A stretch of 6,171 bases of DNA from Firmicutes bacterium UBA4882 (GCA_002399265.1 DHDG01000036.1:78544-84714); one strand, 5' to 3'; numbered from the stretch's first letter, positions 1-5,961 are shown. The notes: a model not told the origin generated them from the sequence alone. Program-made: numbers and translations.

Positions 1-941
1 TACCAGGCGACGACCTTCACCATGTTTCCTTCCATTACCATCGTGAGCAAGGAATCAACAGTGGATGAATTTTGATTGCCATTATAATCGCGCGAAACGA
101 GTGGCTCCTCGCTATAACCAAGGATCCCCTTCATCTCACCCTGCGCTGCTTCTTTCAGTGCACGATTGACTTCTTCTACGGTTACCTCTTTGGAGACTTC
201 CGCCACAAGGTCGACCACCGACACGTTCGGGGTCGGAACACGCATGGCAAAACCGTTCAATTTGCCCTTTAGTTCCGGAATGACAAGCCCGACTGCTTTG
301 GCAGCACCCGTGGTGGTGGGGATAATGGACATTGATGCAGCTCTGGCCCGACGCAAATCCTTATGGGGCAGGTCCAATATTTGCTGGTCATTCGTGTAAG
401 AATGGACCGTGGTCATAAACCCTTTCTTAATCCCAAAATGATCATGGATCACTTTGGCCACCGGAGCAAGGCAGTTCGTTGTGCAGGACGCATTGGAAAC
501 GACATGATGCTTATTGGGGTCGTATTTCTTATCGTTGACGCCCATCACGATCGTGATGTCTTCTTCTTTGCCTGGCGCGGAAATGATCACCTTTTCCGCC
601 CCAGCCTCAAGGTGTTTAGCTGCGTCTGCACGTTTGGTAAATCTGCCGGTGCTTTCCACCACGATTTGAACGCCCATTTCCTCCCACGGAAGTGCGGCCG
701 GGTCTTTTTCAGCGTAGATTTTGATAATCTGATTTTCATTAATCACTATGAAATTCCCGTCAACCCTCACCTCAGCGTTAAGAGGGCCATGCACTGAATC
801 GTACTTCAATAGATGTGCCAGGGTATTAGCATCCGCCAAATCATTTATTGCCACAAATTCTATATCAGGATTGGAAATACCTGCACGCAAAACATTTCTT
901 CCGATGCGTCCAAATCCATTGATTGCTACCTTTACTGTCAT
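1..941 (-). CDS. gap: Glyceraldehyde-3-phosphate dehydrogenase, type I, NAD-dependent (3' end cut by window edge)
   Basis: This cytoplasmic glycolytic enzyme converts glyceraldehyde-3-phosphate, NAD+ and phosphate to 1,3-bisphosphoglycerate. I translated the minus strand from the ATG at 941-939 and it stays open to base 1, giving 313 residues and ending in VVAWY. The family is about 335 residues long, so only the last ~20 are missing because of the edge. Visible features are the Rossmann motif INGFGRIG (7-14), Asp34 at the end of the second strand (the NAD-selecting position), the active site SNASCTTNCLAP with catalytic Cys153, and His180 in TTVHSYT. Leu191-Pro192 in ILDLPHKDLRRARAA also mark the NAD-using glycolytic GapA type rather than the NADP-using GapB type. 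A strong AAGGAGG (951-957) lies 9 bases before the start. The gene follows cggR by 43 bases with no terminator between, so it should be co-transcribed and controlled by CggR. Confidence 0.97.
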   Translation of the reverse strand, partial: MTVKVAINGFGRIGRNVLRAGISNPDIEFVAINDLADANTLAHLLKYDSVHGPLNAEVRVDGNFIVINENQIIKIYAEKDPAALPWEEMGVQIVVESTGRFTKRADAAKHLEAGAEKVIISAPGKEEDITIVMGVNDKKYDPNKHHVVSNASCTTNCLAPVAKVIHDHFGIKKGFMTTVHSYTNDQQILDLPHKDLRRARAASMSIIPTTTGAAKAVGLVIPELKGKLNGFAMRVPTPNVSVVDLVAEVSKEVTVEEVNRALKEAAQGEMKGILGYSEEPLVSRDYNGNQNSSTVDSLLTMVMEGNMVKVVAW

Positions 942-984
942 CTCTTTCGTCCTCCTTCAGGATTTTAGCTTTAGATTTTACCTC

Positions 985-2019
985 TTAGTTGATACCAACC
1001 TGCAACAGCTCAACCAGCTCAGCCGCAACGCCCTCGTCCAAAACTAATGTCTGCCCGGGAATTAGTAATGTCGCCGCCAGAATCGCCGCAGCTTTCTGTT
1101 TTCCGCCTGCCACAGCGATCACTTCCTTCCCATCCAGCTTATCTATTTGAAGACCTGCGCTGCTCGCAGCATGAACAACTTGGCCATGCGAGTCGTAATA
1201 ATACCCGAACACTTCTCCTACGGCATCCTTCCTCTGCAGTTCAGATAAAACATTGGTGCTGAAGCCACGCCTTTTAGCCATGTTCTCAGCAGTACCGATA
1301 CCGTGCAATACAACACGTGCTTTTTGGATCAAGTCCAGATGTTCACGAATCGTCGGTTCACTGAGCAATTTTTCGAGCACATCTTTCTCCAACCCGTCCG
1401 GCAGATGAAACAGCCGATAACGCCCACCCAGATTCTTAGCCAGAGCGGCGGTGACTGTATTAGCCTGAATTTCGACGTTCTCGGTCAGCCCGCCGCGGGC
1501 CGGAATAACCAGGACTTCCCGCCGCTTGCCTGAGGGCGGCAGGGCGGCTGCTACTTCAGCCATGGTAGTACCACCGCTGATCGCCAGGATATCACCTTCA
1601 CGCAAGTGCGCCAACAGAACCTCTGCAGCTTTCCTAGCTAATGTCTTTAAGACAATGGGGTTGCTGTCCACGTCGCCAGCTATCACGTAAGCATTTGCAA
1701 CATTAGCCGACTTCTTGATTTGCTCCTCCAACTGGTTAAGGCCCCTGAAGTGTCTGATATACTCCTCAATTTCCCGCAGCAGTGATTTGCCTTCATCAGT
1801 AATCAGGATACCCAAATTGCTGACAAGAATAAGCCCTTGCCGGCGCAATAATTCTACTTCCCGACGCACCTGGCGTTCTTGAAGATCAAGGTCAGCCGCT
1901 AGCGTGCGGCGCCCGACCGGCTGCGAAAAAAAGATGTGACGCAGGATCAGGTAACGGAGATACAGTAACTCACCCATCTCAGGAACAATTAACCGTTCTA
2001 AGGCAATCAGCTTCTCCAT
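985..2019 (-). CDS. cggR: CggR, central glycolytic genes regulator (SorC/DeoR-type repressor)
   Basis: CggR represses the gap operon and is released by fructose-1,6-bisphosphate. The product is 344 residues (B. subtilis CggR is about 340). An N-terminal winged helix-turn-helix covers roughly 15-80, with SQPVGRRTLAADL and the recognition segment ERQVRREVELLRRQG. The rest is a SorC-type sugar-phosphate-binding domain: SGGTTM (148-153), VIPARGG (171-177), QANT (185-188), HGIG (239-242), GEVFGYY (268-274), AVAGG (302-306) and DEG (328-330). Thr151, Thr152, Arg175, Gln185 and Glu269 fall where I recall the effector pocket of the B. subtilis protein. I chose the ATG at 2019. It has GGAGG 11 bases upstream, and MEKLIALERLIVPEM aligns with the B. 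subtilis start MNQLIQAQKKLLPDL. The in-frame ATG at 2037 would add six residues but has no ribosome binding site, and the GGAGG lies inside that extension. gap follows 43 bases downstream. Confidence 0.96.
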   Translation of the reverse strand: MEKLIALERLIVPEMGELLYLRYLILRHIFFSQPVGRRTLAADLDLQERQVRREVELLRRQGLILVSNLGILITDEGKSLLREIEEYIRHFRGLNQLEEQIKKSANVANAYVIAGDVDSNPIVLKTLARKAAEVLLAHLREGDILAISGGTTMAEVAAALPPSGKRREVLVIPARGGLTENVEIQANTVTAALAKNLGGRYRLFHLPDGLEKDVLEKLLSEPTIREHLDLIQKARVVLHGIGTAENMAKRRGFSTNVLSELQRKDAVGEVFGYYYDSHGQVVHAASSAGLQIDKLDGKEVIAVAGGKQKAAAILAATLLIPGQTLVLDEGVAAELVELLQVGIN

Positions 2020-2033
2020 TGTCTGGGTTTCCT

Positions 2034-2051
2034 CCATCAGTCATTGGATGG
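2034..2051 (-). promoter_or_regulatory. Small inverted repeat overlapping the cggR ribosome binding site
   Basis: CCATC (2034-2038 on the plus strand) and GATGG (2047-2051) form a 5-bp stem with an 8-base loop in the cggR mRNA. The stem covers the first two G residues of the cggR Shine-Dalgarno GGAGG (complement of 2031-2035) and the loop contains the unused ATG region. It abuts the GGGG-N8-CCCC palindrome at 2053-2068, so the two hairpins could stack. A modest effect on cggR translation is possible, but a 5-bp stem is weak and may be chance. Confidence 0.25.
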
Positions 2052-2052
2052 T

Positions 2053-2068
2053 GGGGCAATATTGCCCC
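2053..2068. promoter_or_regulatory. Perfect 16-bp palindrome, candidate CggR operator (single site B)
   Basis: GGGGCAATATTGCCCC is a perfect palindrome whose near edge is 33 bases upstream of the cggR start. Read on the minus strand with its flank, AGCGGGGC-N6-GCCCC resembles one half of the B. subtilis CggR operator (CGGGAC-N6-TGTC). The spacing is the same, but A/T are replaced by G/C in the arms. The same GGGG-N8-CCCC format occurs twice more at 2214-2250. Position and similarity make a CggR site the best guess. In RNA it can fold as a 6-bp stem with an AUAU loop. Binding is inferred, not shown. Confidence 0.5.
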
Positions 2069-2130
2069 GCTAAATTTGAAATTGACCCGCATATTGAATA
2101 AAAAAAGTCGAAATGCACTACCGTATTTTT

Positions 2131-2206
2131 TTGCCAGCGGCACCGGACGACCTATCCGGGAGACCTCGCCCATTACCTCCGTCGGATCTGGCATAACCGC
2201 GCAGTC
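2131..2206 (-). other. GC-rich leader segment with adjacent hairpins, function unknown
   Basis: This part of the cggR leader is about 64% GC by hand count, while the 59 bases between it and site B are about 29% GC. Two small hairpins sit back to back: TGCC-AGC-GGCA (2132-2142) and CCGGA-N7-TCCGG (2143-2159). ATCCG near 2183-2187 (minus strand) can also pair with CGGAT near the second hairpin. It does not match any riboswitch consensus I can recall, and I see no tRNA features. A 71-codon frame runs through it on the minus strand but lacks a proper ribosome binding site. It may be a structured leader RNA or just spacer. Confidence 0.3.
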
Positions 2207-2213
2207 GGATGGT

Positions 2214-2250
2214 GGGGTTAAAACGCCCCATTCCGGGGCGTTTTTGCCCC
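2214..2250. promoter_or_regulatory. Tandem GGGG-N8-CCCC pair, candidate CggR operator (sites A1 and A2)
   Basis: Two 16-bp units, 2214-2229 (N8 = TTAAAACG) and 2235-2250 (N8 = CGTTTTTG), are separated by 5 bp, so their centres are 21 bp or two helical turns apart. The B. subtilis CggR operator is also two 16-bp units in tandem, with a 20-bp period, placed between the promoter and cggR. CggR binds it as a tetramer, and FBP weakens the contact between dimers. Here the pair lies about 37-73 bases downstream of the predicted start of transcription, where a bound repressor would block elongation rather than polymerase binding. The sequence pattern is directly visible. The assignment to CggR is inference from position and layout. 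Confidence 0.6.
2220..2244 (-). terminator. Hairpin with terminator-like form between rpoN and cggR (possible attenuator)
   Basis: AAAACGCCCC (2220-2229) pairs with GGGGCGTTTT (2235-2244) across a 5-base loop, giving a 10-bp stem that ends in T residues on either strand. GGGG (2214-2217) and CCCC (2247-2250) can add four more pairs past a 2x2 internal loop. It could end rpoN transcripts. However, it lies downstream of the predicted cggR promoter, so full termination would silence cggR and gap. The T run is short (four on the minus strand, then AACCCC), so termination should be weak. The same bases make up the tandem operator pair, so the hairpin may be a by-product of operator symmetry. Confidence 0.4.
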
Positions 2251-2293
2251 GCTGTAATAAAAATATAATTATATCTATCCTATGTTTAGTTTT

Positions 2294-2322
2294 ATTTTAC
2301 CGTAACTAGCAATATACTGCAA
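2294..2322 (-). promoter_or_regulatory. Predicted sigma-A promoter of the cggR-gap operon
   Basis: On the minus strand TTGCAG (2322-2317) and TAAAAT (2299-2294) are separated by exactly 17 bases in an AT-rich context. The -35 box begins 11 bases after the rpoN stop codon. Transcription would start near 2287, giving a leader of about 268 bases before cggR that contains all three candidate CggR sites. I saw no better promoter closer to cggR. Confidence 0.6.
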
Positions 2323-2333
2323 GTCATAAAATG

Positions 2334-3722
2334 TTATTTTATCCGGAGCCGCGCAGCCGGCATCCCCAGCTCACGCCGATATTTAGTGACCGTACGCCTG
2401 GCAATCACCAATCCTGCCTTTTTTAATGCTGCCGCCAGTTGTTCGTCATTCAGAGGATGCTTTGGATCTTCAACAGCAATGATCTCCTTCAGCATACGCT
2501 TGACACTGCCGGAGGCCCGGTCCCCGCCGGTTTTGGTGTCAACGCCGCTTTGAAACAAGGCACGTAAGGAAAACAATCCAAAAGGTGTCTGGACATATTT
2601 ACCAGCAACCGCTCTTGAGATCGTCGAAACATGCACCTCAACAATCTCAGCAACGTCCGCTTGCGTCATAACCTTCAGCGCGGCGGGTCCTGCTATAAAA
2701 AATTCCGGTTGCAGCGCCAGCAAAGCCTGCCCTATTTTGAGCAACGTGGCCCGGCGTTGCCCGATGGCCTTGAGAATCCATTGGGCGCGTTCTGCCTTTT
2801 CGCGCAAGTATGCCTTCAGTTTTGGATCTTCCGGATTTGATTGCAGCAAGCTGTAGTAATAGGGGCTTAATTTTAGCCTGGGATAAGGGGATTCGTTGAC
2901 CATAACTTCCCATCGGCCGTCGCGCTCCAGAATCGTCAGATCCGGATAAGGCACTGAAGCCTCCAAATCATGCCCGCCTGCTCCGGGACGGGGTTGCAGC
3001 TGTCTAATCTGCGCCACCGCATCCAGAACTGTTGCCCGCGATACTCCCAGCGCTGCTGCAAGCTCACTGAAACGGCCGCCGGATAACAGCTCAAAATGCT
3101 GCCCAATAATCCGACCAGCCACTGTATCTGTCCAACCGCGCCGCTCGATTTGCAGCTGCATGCATTCCCGCAGGCTGCTTGCGAACACGCCGGCCGGTTC
3201 AAAGGTTTTCAGGACTTCCAGTACGTGCTGAGCCGTCAGGCAAGAGCATTCTTCCCGCAGATAACCGTATTCATCAAGACAGTCAATTAAATATGTGCCG
3301 ATTTCAAGCTCGTGCTCGTTTAAGCCACTGCCATACAGCTGCAGCCTGAGATCATCACGCAGGGTGTAAATGGGGGCCGCCAAATTCTCAATCGGCATCC
3401 CTTCCTGCGTCTCAGTTCTGTGTCCGGACGACGCAAACGAACGTTCACCGTTCCCAGCCTCACCAGCATAAAAGGCCTCGGCGTCCCATTCACCGGACGG
3501 CGTAAGACCCTGATCCTCACTCTGACTCTGCTCTGTCCCATGATCTTCCTCATGATCCTCAGCCATTTCCAGCAGCGGATTCTCTTGCAGTTCGGTCTGC
3601 AATGCCATACTCAGCTCCATGACAGGTAGCTGCAGCAATCCAAGCGCTTGCAGCATTTGCGGACTCATAGCCAGCTTTTGCTGCATTTCCAAAGTCTGTT
3701 TAAGCAATAGCCTGCCGACCAT
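2334..3722 (-). CDS. rpoN: RNA polymerase sigma-54 factor RpoN (SigL)
   Basis: Sigma-54 directs RNA polymerase to -24/-12 promoters and needs an ATP-using enhancer-binding activator to open them. At 462 residues the protein is full length. Region I is the Gln/Leu-rich segment at about 5-53 (LKQTLEMQQKLAMSPQMLQAL, then LQLPVMEL and LQENPLLE). Region II is the acidic, poorly conserved stretch at about 54-110. The core-binding region follows, with QPRPGAG at 243-249. The helix-turn-helix is near 355-376 (ADVAEIVEVHVSTISRAVAGKY), followed by the conserved VQTPFGLFSL. The RpoN box ARRTVTKYRR is intact at 441-450. The ATG at 3722 has AGGAGG 8 bases upstream, inside the 15-base gap after the whiA stop, which points to co-transcription with whiA. 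No activator gene is in the window, so its targets cannot be named from here. Confidence 0.98.
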   Translation of the reverse strand: MVGRLLLKQTLEMQQKLAMSPQMLQALGLLQLPVMELSMALQTELQENPLLEMAEDHEEDHGTEQSQSEDQGLTPSGEWDAEAFYAGEAGNGERSFASSGHRTETQEGMPIENLAAPIYTLRDDLRLQLYGSGLNEHELEIGTYLIDCLDEYGYLREECSCLTAQHVLEVLKTFEPAGVFASSLRECMQLQIERRGWTDTVAGRIIGQHFELLSGGRFSELAAALGVSRATVLDAVAQIRQLQPRPGAGGHDLEASVPYPDLTILERDGRWEVMVNESPYPRLKLSPYYYSLLQSNPEDPKLKAYLREKAERAQWILKAIGQRRATLLKIGQALLALQPEFFIAGPAALKVMTQADVAEIVEVHVSTISRAVAGKYVQTPFGLFSLRALFQSGVDTKTGGDRASGSVKRMLKEIIAVEDPKHPLNDEQLAAALKKAGLVIARRTVTKYRRELGMPAARLRIK

Positions 3723-3737
3723 GATCGTCCCCTCCTA

Positions 3738-4682
3738 TCATTCCAGTTTTTCACTATGCTCAGCCAAAATCTCGCGCAACCGCCGCAATCTATGATTCAT
3801 GGCGGACTTGCCAACCGGAGGCTGCATCAGCGCGCCAAGCTCTTTCAGGCTTAACTCCGAATGTTCCATCCGCATCATTGCAAATTGCCTTAGTTTTTCC
3901 GGCAGTCGGTTAATTCCATAACAGGCATCAATCTCTTTGATCAGCTTCAGTTGTTCAGCTCCGCTTTCGGCAGCCTTTGACAGATTGGCTGTTTCCGCAT
4001 TAACCAGTCGATTCACGCCGCTCCGCATTTCCTTGATCACTAAGAGATTCGCAATGCGCAACACGGCATTGCTGGCACCCATCAGCGTCAGCAACTGTAC
4101 TATGGAATCGCATTCCTTAATATAGATCACATGTGTCTGTTTGCGATTGCTAGTCTTAACCCGCAGATGATCCAGAGACAGCAGATAAAAAAGTCCCTGG
4201 GCGAATTCCGGGTTTTCAGTAACTATCTCCAGATGATAATTACGTGCCGGATCCGAAAGTGAGCCCGCTCCCAGAAAAGCCCCCCGCAAAAATGACCATC
4301 GGCAGCATTCACTGCTGGTCAGTTCAGGCGCAATTGACCCATCCAGGTAATTAGCATCGTCCAGGACATGGACATCCTTGAGAATTTGCCGAACAAATGC
4401 GTCTGAGACTACACCAATATGATAAGCATGGCGTCTCCCCAAGCGCTTACGCTCTTCTAAAAGCACTTCCGGTGACAACTTAAATACTTCATTAAAAAGC
4501 CAAACGATTTTGCGGGCGACCGCCCCATTTTCAGTCTCCAAAACCAGTGTTATGCCCTCGTTGCTGAGCCGTATTTTACCAGTAGCATGGATTAATCCTG
4601 CCAGTTCTGCAAGGCGGCAGCATTTAGCGTCAGGCCGGATACCAGCCAGTTCGCCTTTAGTCTCCGATGAAAAGCTTTTCAA
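3738..4682 (-). CDS. whiA: WhiA, DNA-binding protein with LAGLIDADG-like and helix-turn-helix domains
   Basis: WhiA is conserved in Gram-positive bacteria. It regulates sporulation genes in Streptomyces and affects cell division and chromosome segregation in B. subtilis. The 314-residue product has the typical start (SFSSETKGEL, CCRLAELAGLIHATGKI at 21-37). It has a second LAGLIDADG-like motif, SFLRGAFLGAGSLSDP, at 130-145 followed by NYHLEIV. The C-terminal helix-turn-helix is at about 276-304 (LSLKELGALMQPPVGKSAMNHRLRRLREI). The homing-endonuclease-like fold is catalytically inactive in this family. The start codon is TTG: an in-frame TAA lies 18 bases upstream and no ATG occurs near the N-terminus, while AAAGGGGG sits about 9 bases before it. 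In many Bacillota whiA follows rapZ and yvcK. Here its upstream neighbour is the divergent spmA, so it must start its own transcript. Confidence 0.97.
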   Translation of the reverse strand: MKSFSSETKGELAGIRPDAKCCRLAELAGLIHATGKIRLSNEGITLVLETENGAVARKIVWLFNEVFKLSPEVLLEERKRLGRRHAYHIGVVSDAFVRQILKDVHVLDDANYLDGSIAPELTSSECCRWSFLRGAFLGAGSLSDPARNYHLEIVTENPEFAQGLFYLLSLDHLRVKTSNRKQTHVIYIKECDSIVQLLTLMGASNAVLRIANLLVIKEMRSGVNRLVNAETANLSKAAESGAEQLKLIKEIDACYGINRLPEKLRQFAMMRMEHSELSLKELGALMQPPVGKSAMNHRLRRLREILAEHSEKLE

Positions 4683-4774
4683 GCTGCTGCGCCCCCTTTA
4701 CTTTAATTTTCCACGATCACCAGATCAAATCCTTTTTAATGTTCTTGCGGACAAAGGTTAAGATCAAAGCCAAA

Positions 4775-4802
4775 TTGACATAGATTTTCCTAAAGAGATA
4801 AT
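4775..4802 (+). promoter_or_regulatory. Candidate spmA promoter (sigma-A-like, with an overlapping sigma-E-like -10)
   Basis: TTGACA (4775-4780) lies 16 bases before GATAAT (4797-4802), a near-consensus sigma-A pair. Transcription from it would start near 4809, inside the spmA Shine-Dalgarno GGAGGG (4807-4812), which would remove part of that site. CATAGATT (4779-4786) in the same place resembles the -10 of the mother-cell factor sigma-E, and starting near 4793 would keep the ribosome binding site intact. The matching -35 is poor. B. subtilis spmA-spmB has been described as sigma-E dependent, so the sigma-E reading is plausible, but neither is secure. Confidence 0.35.
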
Positions 4803-4819
4803 TCTTGGAGGGACACAGA

Positions 4820-5437
4820 ATGATTAACATAATATGGTTGACTCTCTTATGCGCTGGGGCAGCCGTGTTTACCGCCAAAGGACAGGTGGCGCTAATCACC
4901 GGATCGCTGTTTCAATCTGCGGAATCCGCGGTGGCCTTCGGCATCAAACTGGCCGGGCTGATCGCTTTTTGGTCAGGGATTATGAAAGTAGCGGAAGAAG
5001 CCGGTTTGAGCAAGTCCATTGCCAAGGTAATGCGGCCATTATTGATCAAATTGCTTCCCGGGTTAAAGGATCACACTGAGGCGCTGGGGGCCGTATCACT
5101 GGCATTGAGCGCCAACTTTCTGGGTCTGGCCAACGCCGGGACAGCGCTAAGCCTGCAGGCTATGGAAGAAATGCAGAAGGTAAACAGGCAAAAGGATCGT
5201 GCCTCGGATCCGATGTGTACCTTTATAATCATCATAATGGGAGGTCTGACACTCATTCCGACAACGGTAATCGCATTGCGGGCCCAAGCCGGGTCTGCGC
5301 AGCCGGACCGCGTAATTTTCCCGACGTTGCTGGCCTCACTGGCAGCTACCCTATTTGCACTGACCATCGACTTCCTGATTCGCAACAAACGCGGTGGCTG
5401 CCGAAAGAAGAAGGTTGAGCAGAGGGCTGGACGATGA
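4820..5437 (+). CDS. spmA: Spore maturation protein SpmA
   Basis: SpmA works with SpmB in developing spores. Mutants of either in Bacillus and Clostridium make spores with a wetter core and lower heat resistance. The 205-residue protein (B. subtilis about 196) is an integral membrane protein of the nucleoside-recognition/Gate family. Hydrophobic segments lie near 3-18, 38-56, 88-108, 133-152 and 165-187, with a basic tail RNKRGGCRKKK. Family motifs include LIAFWSGIMKVAEEAGLSK (47-65) and TLIPTTVIALR (144-154). I chose the ATG at 4820 because GGAGGG (4807-4812) is 7 bases upstream. The in-frame TTG at 4805 overlaps that site. The segment NFLGLANAGTALSLQAM (99-115) departs from the usual GLGNAATPLG sequence. 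The stop overlaps the spmB start by four bases (ATGA). Confidence 0.95.
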   Translation: MINIIWLTLLCAGAAVFTAKGQVALITGSLFQSAESAVAFGIKLAGLIAFWSGIMKVAEEAGLSKSIAKVMRPLLIKLLPGLKDHTEALGAVSLALSANFLGLANAGTALSLQAMEEMQKVNRQKDRASDPMCTFIIIIMGGLTLIPTTVIALRAQAGSAQPDRVIFPTLLASLAATLFALTIDFLIRNKRGGCRKKKVEQRAGR

Positions 5438-5961
5438 GCGGTTTTGCGGTTTTCTCAGCAGCATTGCTGCCACTTTTTATCATTATGGTACTGATCTATG
5501 GCAGTTTCAAAGGTATCAAGATCTATGAGGCGTTTGTGACCGGTGCCCGCCATGGATTCGGCGTAGCAGCGCGCCTGGTTCCATTCCTGTTGGCAGTCTT
5601 TCTGGCGGTCGGGCTCTTCCGGGATTCCGGGGCAATGAATCTGCTGGCCGCGATCTTGAAGCCTGCCTTAAGCTTCCTTAGAATACCGGTGGATTTGATT
5701 CCCATGGCGGTGGTACGGCCGCTGTCAGGCTCGGCTTCGTTAGGGGTTTTGGCTGATATTCTCAAACAAAACGGGCCTGATTCCCCCACGGGTTTTATCG
5801 CCTCTGTAATACAGGGCAGCACCGAAACAACCTTTTACGTCCTGACCGTTTACTTTGGCGCGGTGGGCATTAAGGAATACCGCCACACGCTGCATGCCGG
5901 ACTGGCTACAGATGTGGCCGCCTTCATCGGTTCGATATTAATTGCGCGCCTGTTTTTGTGA
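5434..5961 (+). CDS. spmB: Spore maturation protein SpmB
   Basis: SpmB is the partner of SpmA in spore core dehydration. The transported molecule, if any, is not established. The product is 175 residues (B. subtilis about 178), very hydrophobic, with likely membrane segments near 4-24, 45-62, 84-94, 118-145 and 155-174. Family signatures are YEAFVTGARHGFGVAARLVP (31-50), LFRDSGA (61-67), RPLSGSASLG (95-104) and QGSTETTFYVLTVYFGAVG (127-145). The Gate domain is shared with SpmA. The ATG overlaps the spmA stop and has AGAGGG about 7 bases upstream, so translation is probably coupled. No clear terminator hairpin follows in the 74 bases before the next promoter. Confidence 0.97.
   Translation: MSGFAVFSAALLPLFIIMVLIYGSFKGIKIYEAFVTGARHGFGVAARLVPFLLAVFLAVGLFRDSGAMNLLAAILKPALSFLRIPVDLIPMAVVRPLSGSASLGVLADILKQNGPDSPTGFIASVIQGSTETTFYVLTVYFGAVGIKEYRHTLHAGLATDVAAFIGSILIARLFL

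Larger units (their letters stand above)
2046..2253. repeat. Duplicated operator-like block flanking the cggR leader
   Basis: Two blocks share both ends: GGATGGTGGGG at 2046-2056 and 2207-2217, and TTGCCCCGCT at 2062-2071 and 2244-2253. The right-hand block is 21 bp longer because it holds two palindromic units where the left-hand block holds one. CAGTC also lies just left of both blocks, with a small gap at one of them. This looks like a local duplication of an operator segment followed by loss or gain of one 21-bp unit. The coordinates span both copies and the ~135 bases between them. Confidence 0.7.

Noticed and set aside
1..62. gap as a truncated pseudogene
   Set aside because: The frame is intact up to the window edge and ends in VVAWY, which is the normal family sequence. 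The truncation is only the edge of the window.
363..797. 144-codon open frame on the plus strand
   Set aside because: It lies wholly opposite the gap gene, whose translation is a clear GAPDH with all catalytic motifs. The plus-strand product has no recognisable family and no good ribosome binding site.
2020..2037. Upstream ATG at 2037 as the cggR start
   Set aside because: No ribosome binding site precedes it, while GGAGG lies between it and the ATG at 2019, and the shorter form matches known CggR starts.
2101..2133. A7/T7 flanked segment as an intrinsic terminator
   Set aside because: The A and T runs could pair, but there is no GC-rich stem between them, so it does not have the form of an intrinsic terminator on either strand.
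1979..2194. 71-codon minus-strand frame across the cggR leader and 5' end
   Set aside because: It overlaps cggR out of frame, has no spaced Shine-Dalgarno, and its product resembles nothing known to me. The leader and operator reading explains the region better.
2019..2309. 96-codon plus-strand frame in the rpoN-cggR intergenic region
   Set aside because: It runs through three palindromes and the predicted promoter, has no ribosome binding site, and its product looks like random translation.
4700..4728. TTGATC-17-TAAAGT as a whiA promoter
   Set aside because: It would start the transcript near 4693, within the GGGGG ribosome binding site of whiA, leaving almost no leader. The boxes are also only moderate matches.
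5071..5388. 105-codon minus-strand frame opposite spmA
   Set aside because: It is a shadow of spmA, which has family motifs and a good ribosome binding site.
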